Assembly (NCBI RefSeq): GCF_033568475.1
Contig: NC_133122.1
Location: 66,735,442 to 66,799,441 of the forward strand
DNA: 64,000 nt
From: Henckelia pumila
Taxonomy: Eukaryota; Streptophyta; Magnoliopsida; Lamiales; Gesneriaceae
Reading direction: 5' to 3'
The notes below the pieces were generated by a model, which saw only the letters and a program-made list of their open reading frames with translations, was not told the origin of the DNA and searched no databases. Every line of letters starts with the position of its first letter. Position 1 is the first letter of the stretch. Made by a program: the position numbers and the translations under genes. Positions 34,047 to 44,777 of the stretch are shown here, piece after piece.

Positions 34047-35976
34047 GGACAAACAAAAAAAACGTGAATTATATAATTGGGACGGAGAAAATACATATTT
34101 GATTGGATTTTTTTTTTTTAAAAAAAACGAACATTCGCATGAGTAACTGATTTCTATCCTTTTTCTCGAATATTTTATTTACTTTCTTCAGTCTTGTTTA
34201 AGAATTAATTTTCATCCTCAGAAAAATTTATATTTTCCATATTTATAACTATATTAGACAAGTTAATATATGTTTAATGATAATCAAAACTAGTAATGTA
34301 CGCATGCGAAAATTCGTGTGCCTAAATAGTTATATTATATTTAAAAATAATGAAGTTTTTTTATATTTTTAAATTAAAAAATATAATTGAAAGATGGTAG
34401 TTATAAATAGCAATTACATTTTTTTACATCCATTAATTTGATCAAGTTAATTATTTTAAGGGGTTCATGTATTATTATATTGTATGTATAGATGTATATA
34501 TTGTAGAGATATTTGTTTCAAAAAAAAAATATTGTAGAGATATTATATTTGAAAGAAAAAATAAATTGAAAACTTAAAATAGATTATCGAACCGATAACT
34601 TTAATTTGGTTCCAACTTTTATAAAGTTTTATTAATTTATTGATAAAACCGATAACTTTAATTTATCAATATTTATTGATAAGTGGCCTTGGTGCTGTAC
34701 TTGAAACATTGAAGTGATACCAGTCAAAATTTTATTTTTTTAGTGGTATCATTTTAAACAAATAAGTTTATGCTTACTTTCTTCGATAATTTATAATTCA
34801 GTCCCCAAATCTAAATTTAAATTGATAATCAGTCATTGTTAGAAAAAATTTTTGTTTAAACTCCCTGGGCCCACATGTTTTGTTTCGGATGAAATTTGGT
34901 ACAAAACATAAAAAATATGGTACAAATACATGATATTTGAGTATCAAATGTGTTAGATTTAGTATAAATATATGATTTTCGAGTACTAAAAAATATTGAT
35001 ATTAATAACACATTTATCTTATTTAGATGAAAATCGGTACAAAATATTGAAAATATGGTACGCATATGTGATTTTTGAATACCCAATGTGTTAGATCTGA
35101 TACAAATATATGATTTTTGAGTACTCAAACACATGTTGCAAGTTCACATTAATAAATATATTTAGATTTTATATCAAAATTGTATTTTTTCTACTCGATC
35201 TTGAACAATTAGTGCTCAAATATCTTGTATTTGTACCATTTTTTCCTATCGTTCAATTTAAAAAATTAAACTGTAAAAAAAAAAATTTAAAAATTAATAA
35301 CTTTTATTTTAACTTTTTTTAAAAAAATAATTTAGGCTTTATATTTTTTTTTACGGATTACATGCACCAATGTGCACATTCTTTTAGAATTCATTATGTC
35401 AGAGAAACCATTAAATTATTTAAAATTTTAAATAGATCAAAGTAATTCATTTATGTTGTTTTTAGTTAAATAAATAATATTTTTGATATATTAATTGAAC
35501 ATAATTATTAAAAAATACCCCCTCACCCCAAAAAGAAAAAGAAAAAATTCCCAACTTTTTCTGTTCAATAGATATTGGGCGCCAATTTTAATGTATTGGA
35601 TGCTAATTTTAAATATGTATAAATGATAAATAATATGCAACAAGACATGTGCGAGTTGCAGAGATACAGGTGTGGTCAAGCTAAGGCCCCCACTTCTTTG
35701 ACATTTTTGGATCCAAATTCAAAGATATTTTTCCTCTATTTTATTTATTAGTTTCTTTTTTCAGCAGGAAATTTTTGGGATAATGGAAACTGAAATAATT
35801 TTGTAGCAATTGCTTCCTCTTTTGAAAATTGAAATAATCGTACCAAAAGTTACGGGCAAGGTTGAAATCTACCACGGGCAAGCTAATGTCTCATACATAA
35901 TATATATATTTTTTGTTTTGTTAAAATAACAGAAAGAGAAAAAGCAACTTTGGCGAAATGTTAGATGAGTAAATAA
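33101..35976. other. AT-rich intergenic region with simple repeats
   Basis: No gene. It contains (AT)n at about 34002-34043 and a two-unit tandem repeat at about 34886-35130 (words 'ggtacaaaa' and 'tgatttttgagtac', period about 140-155). ORFs there arise from this repeat. Confidence 0.55.
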
Positions 35977-36148
35977 GGCAAACACTTGTATGCAACCGTT
36001 GCACGGGTCATATTCGTGTGACGGGTCTCTTATATGGGTTATCCATTAAAAAGTATTACATTTTATGTAAAAAGTATTACTTATTATTATAAATATGGAT
36101 AGGGTTGACCCGTCTCACGAATGAGACCGTTGCACAGGAGTGTTACTC
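35977..36148. mobile_element. MITE, 172 bp, 9-bp target duplication AGTAAATAA
   Basis: Ends GGCAAACACTTGTATGCAAC and (inverted) GAGTAACACTCCTGTGCAAC are imperfect inverted repeats. AGTAAATAA occurs at 35968-35976 and 36149-36157. The interior has the CCCGTCTCAC words also seen at 40060-40415. The 9-bp duplication again suggests a Mutator-like derivative. Confidence 0.65.
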
Positions 36149-36157
36149 AGTAAATAA

Positions 36158-36723
36158 TGGATTATTTGGACAAAAAATTTAACTCGGAGCCAAAAAGAAA
36201 ACATAAATTAAATGACATATCCAATAAATAAATCATGTGACAATGGTCTCATAAATCAAGCGGTAAGAGTTTTACCAAAAATATCAAAAAGTAATTTAAA
36301 TCTTCTAATATGTTGAACCGTTCAAATATTATGTTTTACCATTCCCTCAATTGTAAGACAATAGCCGCATCACACAAAAATAGTGTAAAATATTTTCCAA
36401 AATGACTGCATTTTGTTGTTATTTTTGTATTTCAAATAACATTAATAATATTTTATATATTATTTTAAAAATAATTCGTGGCATATATGATAAATAAATT
36501 AATTTATATAATAAAAATAAATTATAAAGTATATGTAAAAAATAAAGAATATTATGGAATATTTTTTTGGTGTAAAAATTTGGTGAAGACTGCTGGAGAT
36601 AAAATATTATTTGCACTATATTTAACACAATAATAGTGTAAATATTTCACTATTTTAGTGCTAACTGCTGGAGATGGTCCCGAATATGTGATAAAGTTTA
36701 ATATATCACCGTCATAACTGATA
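36158..36723. other. Intergenic, AT-rich
   Basis: No gene. 'ctgctggagat' occurs twice (36589, 36666), a word common at MITE ends; a small MITE is possible but not delimited. Confidence 0.4.
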
Positions 36724-36991
36724 TGATCATTTTTCGATAATTCACACACACACAAGAACGAAAATGCAGAAATTAAAGGAAACAAATATTTACGTGGTTC
36801 GGCCACAAAAGTGCCTACGTCCACGTCCACAGGTGGAACAGATCTTATTAAGAGACTGGAACTGAGATTTACAACCCGTGATTACAACTCAAGAACTCTA
36901 CACAAATTTCACTGAAATCAAATTTTAAGACCACTCTAATCTTCCATCAGTATCTATGTATAATCGCTCTTGAACTCACTCGCAAATTTGC

Positions 36992-37077
<86 letters not shown>

Positions 37078-37479
37078 TCCAGCTGACCGACGTATTTATA
37101 GACGACTGGTCTTAACCATGTAAGTTCATGCGTAACCGCGTAAAAACATCTCTAACAAACTAACAAACTGGTACGGACGACTGAATGACCACTGACCAGT
37201 TTACCACCTAGTTGCGTAGATATTTAGTTGAGCATACTCGACTAACTTCATACTCAACTGACTTCAGCTTTGGCTTTCTCGACTACTTCATTCAGTTGAG
37301 CTTCCGTCTCCAGTTGAGACTTTCCTTAGCTGATTCCATCAGTTTTTTTGGTGTTCAGTTGATCTTGTGACTTTAGTTAGAATCGACATTCAGTTTCCAG
37401 TTCCAGTCCCGCTTCCTCACTTCAGTTTCTATCCACTGAACTGAGACCAACCAGCTTTGCAGACACTCCAGTTTCAACA
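36724..37479 (-). repeat. Copia-type LTR (minus strand) with polypurine tract beside it
   Basis: On the minus strand it starts TGTTGAAACTGG (37479) and ends at TGATCA (36724). It is preceded by GAGACAAGGTGGAGATT (37480-37496), a typical Copia polypurine tract, so this is a 3' LTR of an element whose interior lay to the right. A TATA box (TATAAATACG, 37092-37101) lies on the same strand. No matching target duplication was found because the other end is missing. Confidence 0.65.
36997..37074. repeat. (CT)39 microsatellite inside the LTR
   Basis: An uninterrupted run of about 39 CT units. On the transcribed (minus) strand it is a GA tract that begins about 18-20 bases after the TATA box, so transcription of the LTR would start inside it. 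Confidence 0.95.
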
Positions 37480-37496
37480 AATCTCCACCTTGTCTC

Positions 37497-38782
37497 AAAG
37501 ATGGCTCTACCTTCCCCCTCTTCAGTTTCTTCATGTCAAGGGCCACTCCACTATCCCAATCAGTTCTAAATAGAGATGCAAATGAGTCAAGCTACTCGTG
37601 AGCAACTCGAGAGCGACTCGGTCAAAACTCGACTCGAGCTCGGTTTGACTGAGCTTGAATCGAGTTTGAGTAGCTCGTATTAATAATTGAGCTCGAGCTC
37701 GAGTATTATATGTATGTGTTCTAGTAGCTCGCGAGTTACTCGATTATATATAGATATAATAAATATAATGACAGGATCAGTTTTGGGGTGGTCTTCCTTG
37801 ACTGATATTACTGTAGTAATTGACCCTTGAAATACTTGATTGAGTTTAGTTGAGGTTGATCAACTGAACTCTTTCCTTCTCGTATGTCGATGCTAATTAA
37901 CAAACAATTGATATGTGCGAAATGATGCCAACTAAGAGATTAGAACCAATAATCAAATGACTAGACTGAGTTTGTGAGTGAATGAATGAAGGTGCTCGAC
38001 TGATATAAGAGAAAAACTGAAGAGTAAAATGCGCAAGTGTTTGTTTTTGGTTGTTCGAAGCTAAAACTCCTACGTCACCCCTTCTTCCTCCTCGAAAAGA
38101 TTCAGAGTTTGATTATTACAACACTTTGCAACAGTCCACTCCAAAACTAAAATTTATACTCAACTGCCTATCTCAGAACTCCTATAATAAAAAACTCAAT
38201 CGTCGACTGATTTTTGTTACAACAGTAGTGTTTACAGTTCACTAAACTGATTTATTACAAGATTTAAAACTCGATAAGCTTTGAACAAAGTGACCCTCCA
38301 CTTGATCAAATATGCCAATATGCGTGTGCTTGATCAGTTCTCTTCAGTTGAGACTTCTTGAATGCAGATGTAAGTTTTTTTGTGTGATTTTCTCTTATGC
38401 GTGTTTCACTTGTATCACACGTATGTTTATTACGTATATCTCGATCACTTCTATATCTTGAATACTGATATTCATATCCTTTATATATCAATTGAGTGTA
38501 ACGACTCTTAAATTCAAATTGAAACTGTGTTGTGATAGTACAATACCGTTATGAAGGTACTCTGTCCCTCTGCAGCTTTTGTTGCGTATCGGGAAGTAAG
38601 ATTTCATTCAGAAGAGGAATCCCCTTCATGTAAAGCACTGGAGGAATCCGCTTCTTTATGGAAATAATTAATTAATATCTCTCTCAAGATCGATAAATCC
38701 CTTTTCCAAGTTGGTTATTCCATTGAAAGTTTCGGGCCAACTGCACCCTCAGACTCAATCTTGTATTTTGAGCTCATGATCG
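37497..38782. other. Repeat-derived intergenic region
   Basis: 37500-37560 is a short leftover of the Copia interior. 37570-37745 is dense in CTCGAG/GAGCTCG words (ACTCGACTCGAGCTCGG), a dispersed-repeat type I cannot classify. 37790-38560 shares 'ttcagttgag' words with the LTR at 36724-37479 and may be part of a related element. No gene seen. Confidence 0.4.
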
Positions 38783-39046
38783 ATGGAGCTTCGTAAATCC
38801 CAGATTCTTTCCATGTTAAGTGGTGCAAAGCATGCATCTTTTCGATCCATGTTTGCCAATTTTGATTCCACCCAAGAAACTTCACCTCGGTTCTTGTGGA
38901 ATGACCGGAGGAAAGCCGGAGCCATCAATGGATCGGAGGCCGCTGATGGCCGGAGAAAATGGCCGATCGTCTCCCATGGAATCATCAGCTCGTTTCTCTC
39001 TTCTACGATCAAGTTTGCTTGCAACGAAGAAGAGCTACATGCATGA
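38783..39046 (+). CDS. Unrecognised small ORF with coding-like composition (strand uncertain)
   Basis: An 87-codon plus-strand ORF from an ATG (MELRKSQILSMLSGAKHASF to NEEELHA) lies in a less AT-rich island. The minus strand is open over the same bases (77 codons from MIPWETIG to HELKIQD). A good TATA box for the minus strand (GCTCTATAAATAG, complement of 39167-39180) sits about 100-170 bases upstream of the minus ORF. I recognise neither protein. One of the two may be a real short gene, or both may be remnants. Confidence 0.25.
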   Translation: MELRKSQILSMLSGAKHASFRSMFANFDSTQETSPRFLWNDRRKAGAINGSEAADGRRKWPIVSHGIISSFLSSTIKFACNEEELHA

Positions 39047-39250
39047 TGCACCCACCATTGTTGAATTAACACAAAATTTTAATTAATTTCTTCAAGAAAA
39101 TGATATATGATATATGGATTTCAATGTGAGTTAATGTTTTGCGATGAAAAGAAAGAATGCGAGGGGACTATTTATAGAGCTAGGATTAGTGAAATATTCT
39201 CTGGATTGATTATTGAAAAAGCACAACTAATTAATTATTCACCAAATCCT

Positions 39251-40935
39251 TGTAGGATTTTGGTTGGAAAATGGTCAGACTCCAATCTTTTTTTTAAATT
39301 TTTTTACCATTTATTAAATTTAATTTCAAAATAATATATATGAATTTTAATGTTTTTTATACAAAACTAATAAACAAAATATATTTATTTTTTAAGAGAA
39401 GCTAAAATGTAAACCGAAAACACACACACATATATATTATGAAAATGAATTTTTCAACCATTTTTTTAGAAATCATTCTACAATTTTTATATATATTTTT
39501 CTAATGTGTGCAAAATTTTCTTTTCAAAACTTATAAAAAATGAAACAGATTTTATTAATACTATACATAAATATCAGTATTAATATAAAAATCTAGAATG
39601 ATGAGTAAATCTATGCTGGAAAGTCTTAAAATTCATAATTTGATTTTAAATTTCAAATTCAATTTGTGCGTATGAAATTTGTAATGAGAATTAATTACTC
39701 GAATCAATATATTTTCGTAGCAAATCTATACATATTGGATATGTGAAAATTTCAGTGACTCATTGGTAATTAATAATTATGATTATGTAAGGTATGTACA
39801 ACCTTTTTAACTGGAAAAAGCAGTAATGATTTATAAGATTTCAATTTAAAATATTATATTGGTAGATTATTTAACTAAACAAGTTGTAAAACAACTAATT
39901 GTTGAAGTAATCAAATATACAATAATTATAGTTAATTTTATATAAATGAGTTACGTTAAAAATTCATTATTCTTTTGAAAATAAATATGTGTTTGATATA
40001 TATAGAAAATATTAATTTGAAAATAATAAAAATTATCAATTGTCTGTAGATATACGGTTTCACAAAAACTCTTATGAGATAGTTTCATGAATAAACTTTC
40101 TGAGACAGATCTCCTAATTGGGTTACCTTATAACAATGTATAACTTTTTATGCTTAAAATATAATCAAAAAGAGTAGCACTCGTGTGAGACGATCTCATC
40201 CGTGAGACGGGTCAACCCTACCCATATTTATAATAATTAGTAATACTTTTGGCATAAAATGTAATATTTTTTAATGAATAACCCATATAAGAGACCCGTC
40301 TCTAAAAATACCTCTTGAAACCGTCTCATATAAGTTTTTGTCAAAAATATAACTTTTTATTGTGTATATGAGTGGTTTGACCCGTCTCACGGATAAAGAT
40401 CCATGAAAATTGTTGCACAAAAGAACAACTCGTAGGATTTTGGATGGCAAATGGCGAGATCCGATCATTTATGTTTCCATTTATTAATTTAATTTTAAAA
40501 ATAATATAGATAAAGTTTTAATGTATTTTACAAAAATAATGAAAATAAACGGACTTATGTTTGAAGAGAAGCTAAAAAGTAAAGCAAAAACATATATATA
40601 TTCTGGAAAATTTATTTTTCAACCATTTTTTTCAATTTTTTTTAATATGTGTAAACTTTTCGTTTCAAAACTTACAAAAAAAAAAACAGATTTTGTTGAT
40701 GCAATATATAAATATCAGTAATATTATAAAAATCTAGAATGATGAGTAAATCTGTGATGGAAAGTCTCAAAATTCATAATTCAATTTTTAAATTTAAAAT
40801 TCACTTGATATATGAAATTTGTAATGAGAATTAATTACTGGAATCTGTATATTTTCATAGAAAATCTCTATACTGGATATGTGAAATCATCATTGAGTCA
40901 TTGGTAATTACTAATTAATATTATTTTACGTATGT
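39251..40935. repeat. Direct duplication of about 0.5 kb (39251-39800 and 40431-40935)
   Basis: Both copies begin GTAGGATTTTGG and share long matching blocks, such as AAAATCTAGAATGATGAGTAA and ATGAAATTTGTAATGAGAATT, in the same order and orientation, with many small differences. The interval between them holds nested MITE sequence. The first copy lies directly upstream of the minus-strand ORF candidate near 39 kb. Confidence 0.75.
40060..40415. mobile_element. Nested copies of a GTGAGACGG-type MITE
   Basis: An inner copy (about 40166-40332) starts GAGTAGCACTCGTGTGAGAC and ends near GAAACCGTCTCATA. It interrupts an outer related copy whose halves carry 'ttatgagatagtttcatga' and 'gacccgtctcacggataaagat'. 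The interior text (gggtcaaccctacccatatt) matches 35977-36148 in reverse. Confidence 0.5.
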
Positions 40936-41187
40936 ACATATCTAACAATATTAATTACCTGGCTTTTATTTCGACAGTACTAATATTTCATATGTTTAGT
41001 CCATTACGGATTATTTTATGCTACATCTGGAGTATTTTTCCTCCCATGATGTGGTCAAATAATAACCATTGGATAATCAACACAAATGTCAATTTCCATA
41101 AAACTATAAGGGTCTCACGTGATCTAATGGTATTGAAATAGGGGGAGAAACACTCCCGATGTAGCATAGACTAACCCGTCAATTACA

Positions 41188-41369
41188 TGTAGAAACTGAT
41201 GGAATAATATTTCTCTAATATATTCCCAAGAATGAATACAAAAATGTTTATATACAACTAGGGCCATACAACTAGAAAACCTAAGAGATAAAAGGAAAAA
41301 TATAATTACAAAATATACAAAAGATAATATAGAATATATTCCAAGATATATAATATATTCAATAGACCC
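41188..41369 (-). repeat. Short 3' LTR of a second Copia element
   Basis: Minus strand: about 182 bp from TATTGAATATATT to AGTTTCTACA, preceded by a polypurine tract (complement of CCCCCTCAAGATGG, about 41367-41380). A TATA-like box lies near 41250 (TATATAAACA on the minus strand). The coding part continues past the solo LTR at 43382. End points are approximate. Confidence 0.55.
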
Positions 41370-41480
41370 CCTCAAGATGGTGATCTCATAGTGTGAGACC
41401 TCGATTCTAATCATCAAATCTCGGGATAAACAATAATAAAGCATACACGATTAAAAGCAAAGAAATTTTTTTAAAAGGGC

Positions 41481-41667
41481 TGCGCTCGATCACATGAACT
41501 CGTGCGATCGAGCGCACCATCCATGCCTCAAACTCTGCCGGAAAAACTCAGGTGCTGCGCTCGATCCCATGAACTCATGGGATCGAGCGCACCAATTCTG
41601 CAAAGTTCTCTGCCTCAACAAAACTGAGGGCCGCGCTCGATCCGACGAACACATGCAATCGAGCGCG
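41481..41667 (-). repeat. Three 36-nt hairpins at 75-nt spacing in the solo LTR
   Basis: Units at 41481-41516, 41556-41591 and 41632-41667 each have 17-base arms separated by AC. The middle unit is a perfect palindrome (TGCGCTCGATCCCATGA and its complement); the others have two to several mismatches, with outer arms GCGCTCGAT/ATCGAGCGC kept. Confidence 0.9.
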
Positions 41668-41843
41668 CCCTCTGCCCAGAAAAAAAATCAGAAACAGGGC
41701 AGGCTTTGTACCATTCCAACACCATCCAAAACTTCAATCTAACACATGCATCAACATATCCAACATGCATATTACATTACAAGGTAGTTCTAGAGTTATA
41801 CAATCTCCAACTAATAGAATATACTTCAGTCTAGCTTATTCAA

Positions 41844-41880
41844 TGCAATACAATACAATACAATACAATACAATACAAAT
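41844..41880 (+). repeat. (AATAC)n microsatellite
   Basis: About seven copies of AATAC/ATACA in the solo LTR. Confidence 0.85.
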
Positions 41881-43381
41881 ACAATCTAAGTTCGATTACA
41901 TATTTGACTTCTACAACAACAAGGCCTCACTCTCTCAACTCGACCACCTAACCATGCGATCTCTGACTCGGTCATGCCCCACCTATTGCCAAGCACACAT
42001 ACAAAGACAAGACAACATCCGGATAATCCGGTGAGAATAATATTTCCAGTAAAAGAGACTAGCATGCAATATCAGATAAGCATCTCAAAACGAAATATAT
42101 CAATTTCCAGATATTCAAATATCAACCATGCAATTCCAAGAGAAATCAAAATGAAATGAATGTCTTAAAATCCGGGATTATCAAGTCTGGATAATCAAAA
42201 GAGTTGCTGCTTTTGATTTTGGGATCCCGAGGATGAGATCACGTAAACAACTCACCGACTCTCCCGATCGAGGTGGTGCTACGTATCTCCATCTTTTAGA
42301 CTTTGGTGCGATTATAAAGAGTATGCTAGCACTAGGCGAACCTCTACGCCTAGGCCACTCACTTAAAATCCCCCAAAACATCTAACATAAAAGGGTCGTC
42401 CTGCCCGCTGAAATCAAGGATTTTGGTTCAAGATGAATGCAATGCAAATCATAACTCATTCAATAAATTCAAGTAATTCAGTTAATATGCAAGTATGTGA
42501 TTTTTTCGGAACACTCGAATCAAGTCGAATTCAAGTTACTCGTTCCATTCCAGTCTAAGTCGTCTTATACCTCTTTCAAATGTCGATGCTCCAACCGGCT
42601 ACAATCTCTAAAACGATACAACTCCTGCAACCTCGCAACTCAATGGCCTTCAAACGAATCTGCAAAAGAAGTAATAAAGGCCCGAGATCACTATCGACAT
42701 TCAAGCATGACTGAAAATGGCTCAATCAACTCAACCCAACTATAGCCCTCAACTCAAACCGGCGGCATAACGACTATATTCTAATCAAACCAAAATTGCA
42801 GACAACATAATATCAATCCAATAAACTCAAATCAACCAACATTCAACCAAAACAATCTGATTCCAACAAATCACAAAACTCACTTTTTCGAAAATCCCTC
42901 CAAAAATCATAACAATTCCAAATGACGCTCTATTTCAAAATCGACATAGAATAAACGATCAGAACTCTGTCAAGAACAACATACTCGAAACTGAATCGAT
43001 TCTAACAAAATCCAAAAAATAGAATGTATCTGATCGTAGAAAAACTTACAATAGAACAAAGCTCTCGCTGCCGTGATCGCTAATCTTTCTTCAGAAATAA
43101 TTTTCAACGGACGGATCGAGCTCGGGGTGAAATCTGGAAAGCTTGGGAGGCATTTTCTCGCCTTAAATGGATGGAGAGACGATGGAGGAGGAGGGTTGAG
43201 TGAATAGAATAGTCAAAGGAGTTATAAATATCTAAAAAATCCCAAATTTGCACTTTAGTCCCTAAAAAATCCAAAATTTGCAAAAAGGACCCTGGTCAAA
43301 ATCAAGTCGGCTCTTATACTCTGTAATCTCTGATTATCTCAAATAAAGTAAATTAAGATAAAATCGCGGCGTTACACATAG

Positions 43382-44418
43382 AGACACCAATCTTGGAACA
43401 AAGTAGACGTAGTCGTGTACTGGAAAGTGGCTTTGTTAGAGCATCAGCCAGTTGATCAGAAGAAGAGATATGAGAACATCGAATTTGATTACTCTGAACC
43501 AGCTCTCGAACAAAGTGGTAATCCAAGGCAATATGTTTCATGCAGGAGTGAAAAACGGGATTAGCACAGAGATACGTAGCCCCAATATTGTCATAGTATA
43601 TAGAAACTGGGGAGGACCCAACATCAACCCCAAGTTCTTTAAGAAGTGATCGAACCCATTGGATTTTGGTAGCTGTAGATGCAATGACAGAATATTCAGC
43701 CTCAGTAGAAGAGCGAGCAACAGTTCCTTGCTCTTTGGAACTCCAGGAGATAGGAGTAGAGCCAAAGAACACAATATATGCACCAGTGGAAGTGCGATCA
43801 TCAAGATCACCAGCCCAATCCGCTTCACAGTAGGCATGCAAAAGCAGAGAGGAACTTTTCCGAAGAAGTAAACCATAGAAGCGTGTACCATTTAAGTAGC
43901 GCATGAGACATTTAACTACACCCCAGTGAATGGAAGAAGGCGAGTGCATGAATTGTGATAATTTGTTGACAGCAAAGGCAATTTCAGGACGAGTAAAAGA
44001 TAGATACTGCAGACTGCCCACCGTTTGACGATACAGTGTAGCATTAGCAGGTGGAGAACCGCCCAGCAAGTGCAGAGATGTCGACGTGGCAAGCGGAGTA
44101 GAAACTGGTTTGGAGTCAACCATGTTAGTGCGAGTGAGAACATCAAGTAGATATTTTTGTTGCGATAGACAAAGGCCCCCTTCATAGGGAGCAACCTCCA
44201 CATCTAAAAAATAAGATAAGGAACCCAGATCCTTGACAGAGAAACGACTGCTGAGGCGATCAATGAAGGCCTGGAGAGCACCAGAATTATTTTCTGTGAG
44301 AATGAGATCATCAACGTAGACAATAAGATACATAGTAATGCTGCCAGAGCGAAAAACAAATAGAGAGGTGTCAGCAAGAAAGCATATTTGGACCAATTGG
44401 GCATAGAGCTGGTAGAAT
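43382..44418 (-). pseudogene. Copia RT C-terminal part and RNase H, 5'-truncated
   Basis: Minus strand: LYAQLVQICFLADTSLF, then the RT active site YLIVYVDDLILT, YLLDVLTRTNM, RPEIAFAVNKLSQF, and RNase H landmarks (EADWAGDLDDRTSTG, SSTEAEYSVIAS, HIALDYHFVRELV, DQLADALTKPL). The reading frame is open to the solo LTR, which replaces its last codons. Everything upstream in pol and gag is missing at about 44418, where it abuts an unrelated ORF fragment. Confidence 0.85.
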
Positions 44419-44777
44419 GACTGGTGAATCAACACTTTGTATTGGAGCCTTGGAAGCTACTTTCCCATCCTTTCCTTTGTGATTTGACTGAGGCTCAGCA
44501 ACCTTTGAATTATATGGAACGACAACTGAGTCAGTCATCTCTGGCTCCAGCATTACTAAAAGACAGTTCCCTACTTGTTGGAATCAGTCTAGAGGGTTTT
44601 GTTGTGGGCTTGGTCCTGGTGGTTCTAAGCTTCTTTCTAAGTGGTGGAATAGTGACATCCTCAACTTCTTCTTCCTCACTCTCATGAGTGATCAGTTTCC
44701 TACGAGCCTTAGGCTTGGGGGAAACTATCCTTTTTGGAGGTCTTAGAGGCTTTGGTAGCAGGTACTCTAGCTCTTTC
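44419..44777 (-). pseudogene. Basic/low-complexity ORF fragment, not recognised (part A)
   Basis: The minus strand encodes PPKRIVSPKPKARRKL, HESEEEEVEDVTIPPLRKKL and TKPTTKPSRLIPTSRELSF, then a stop. It is rich in Lys, Arg, Pro and Glu. It is in frame with the fragment at 62951-63140 when the inserted 44778-62950 block is removed without any duplicated bases. I suspect an additional ORF of a retroelement or a repeat-derived protein family, but cannot name it. Confidence 0.5.

Larger units (their letters stand above)
41392..43376 (-). mobile_element. Solo Gypsy LTR, target duplication CATAG
   Basis: Minus strand: it starts TGTAACGCCGCG and ends GAGGTCTCACA, with the same ends and overall similarity as the Gypsy LTRs at 4475-6622 and 9494-11632. 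CATAG at 41387-41391 and 43377-43381 flanks it. No interior is present, so it is the product of LTR-LTR recombination. It was inserted at the very end of the Copia pol reading frame (43382 onward). Confidence 0.9.

Noticed and set aside
34856-35134. 92-codon minus-strand ORF with an internal repeat
   Set aside because: The repeat comes from an AT-rich tandem duplication of DNA; no coding signs.
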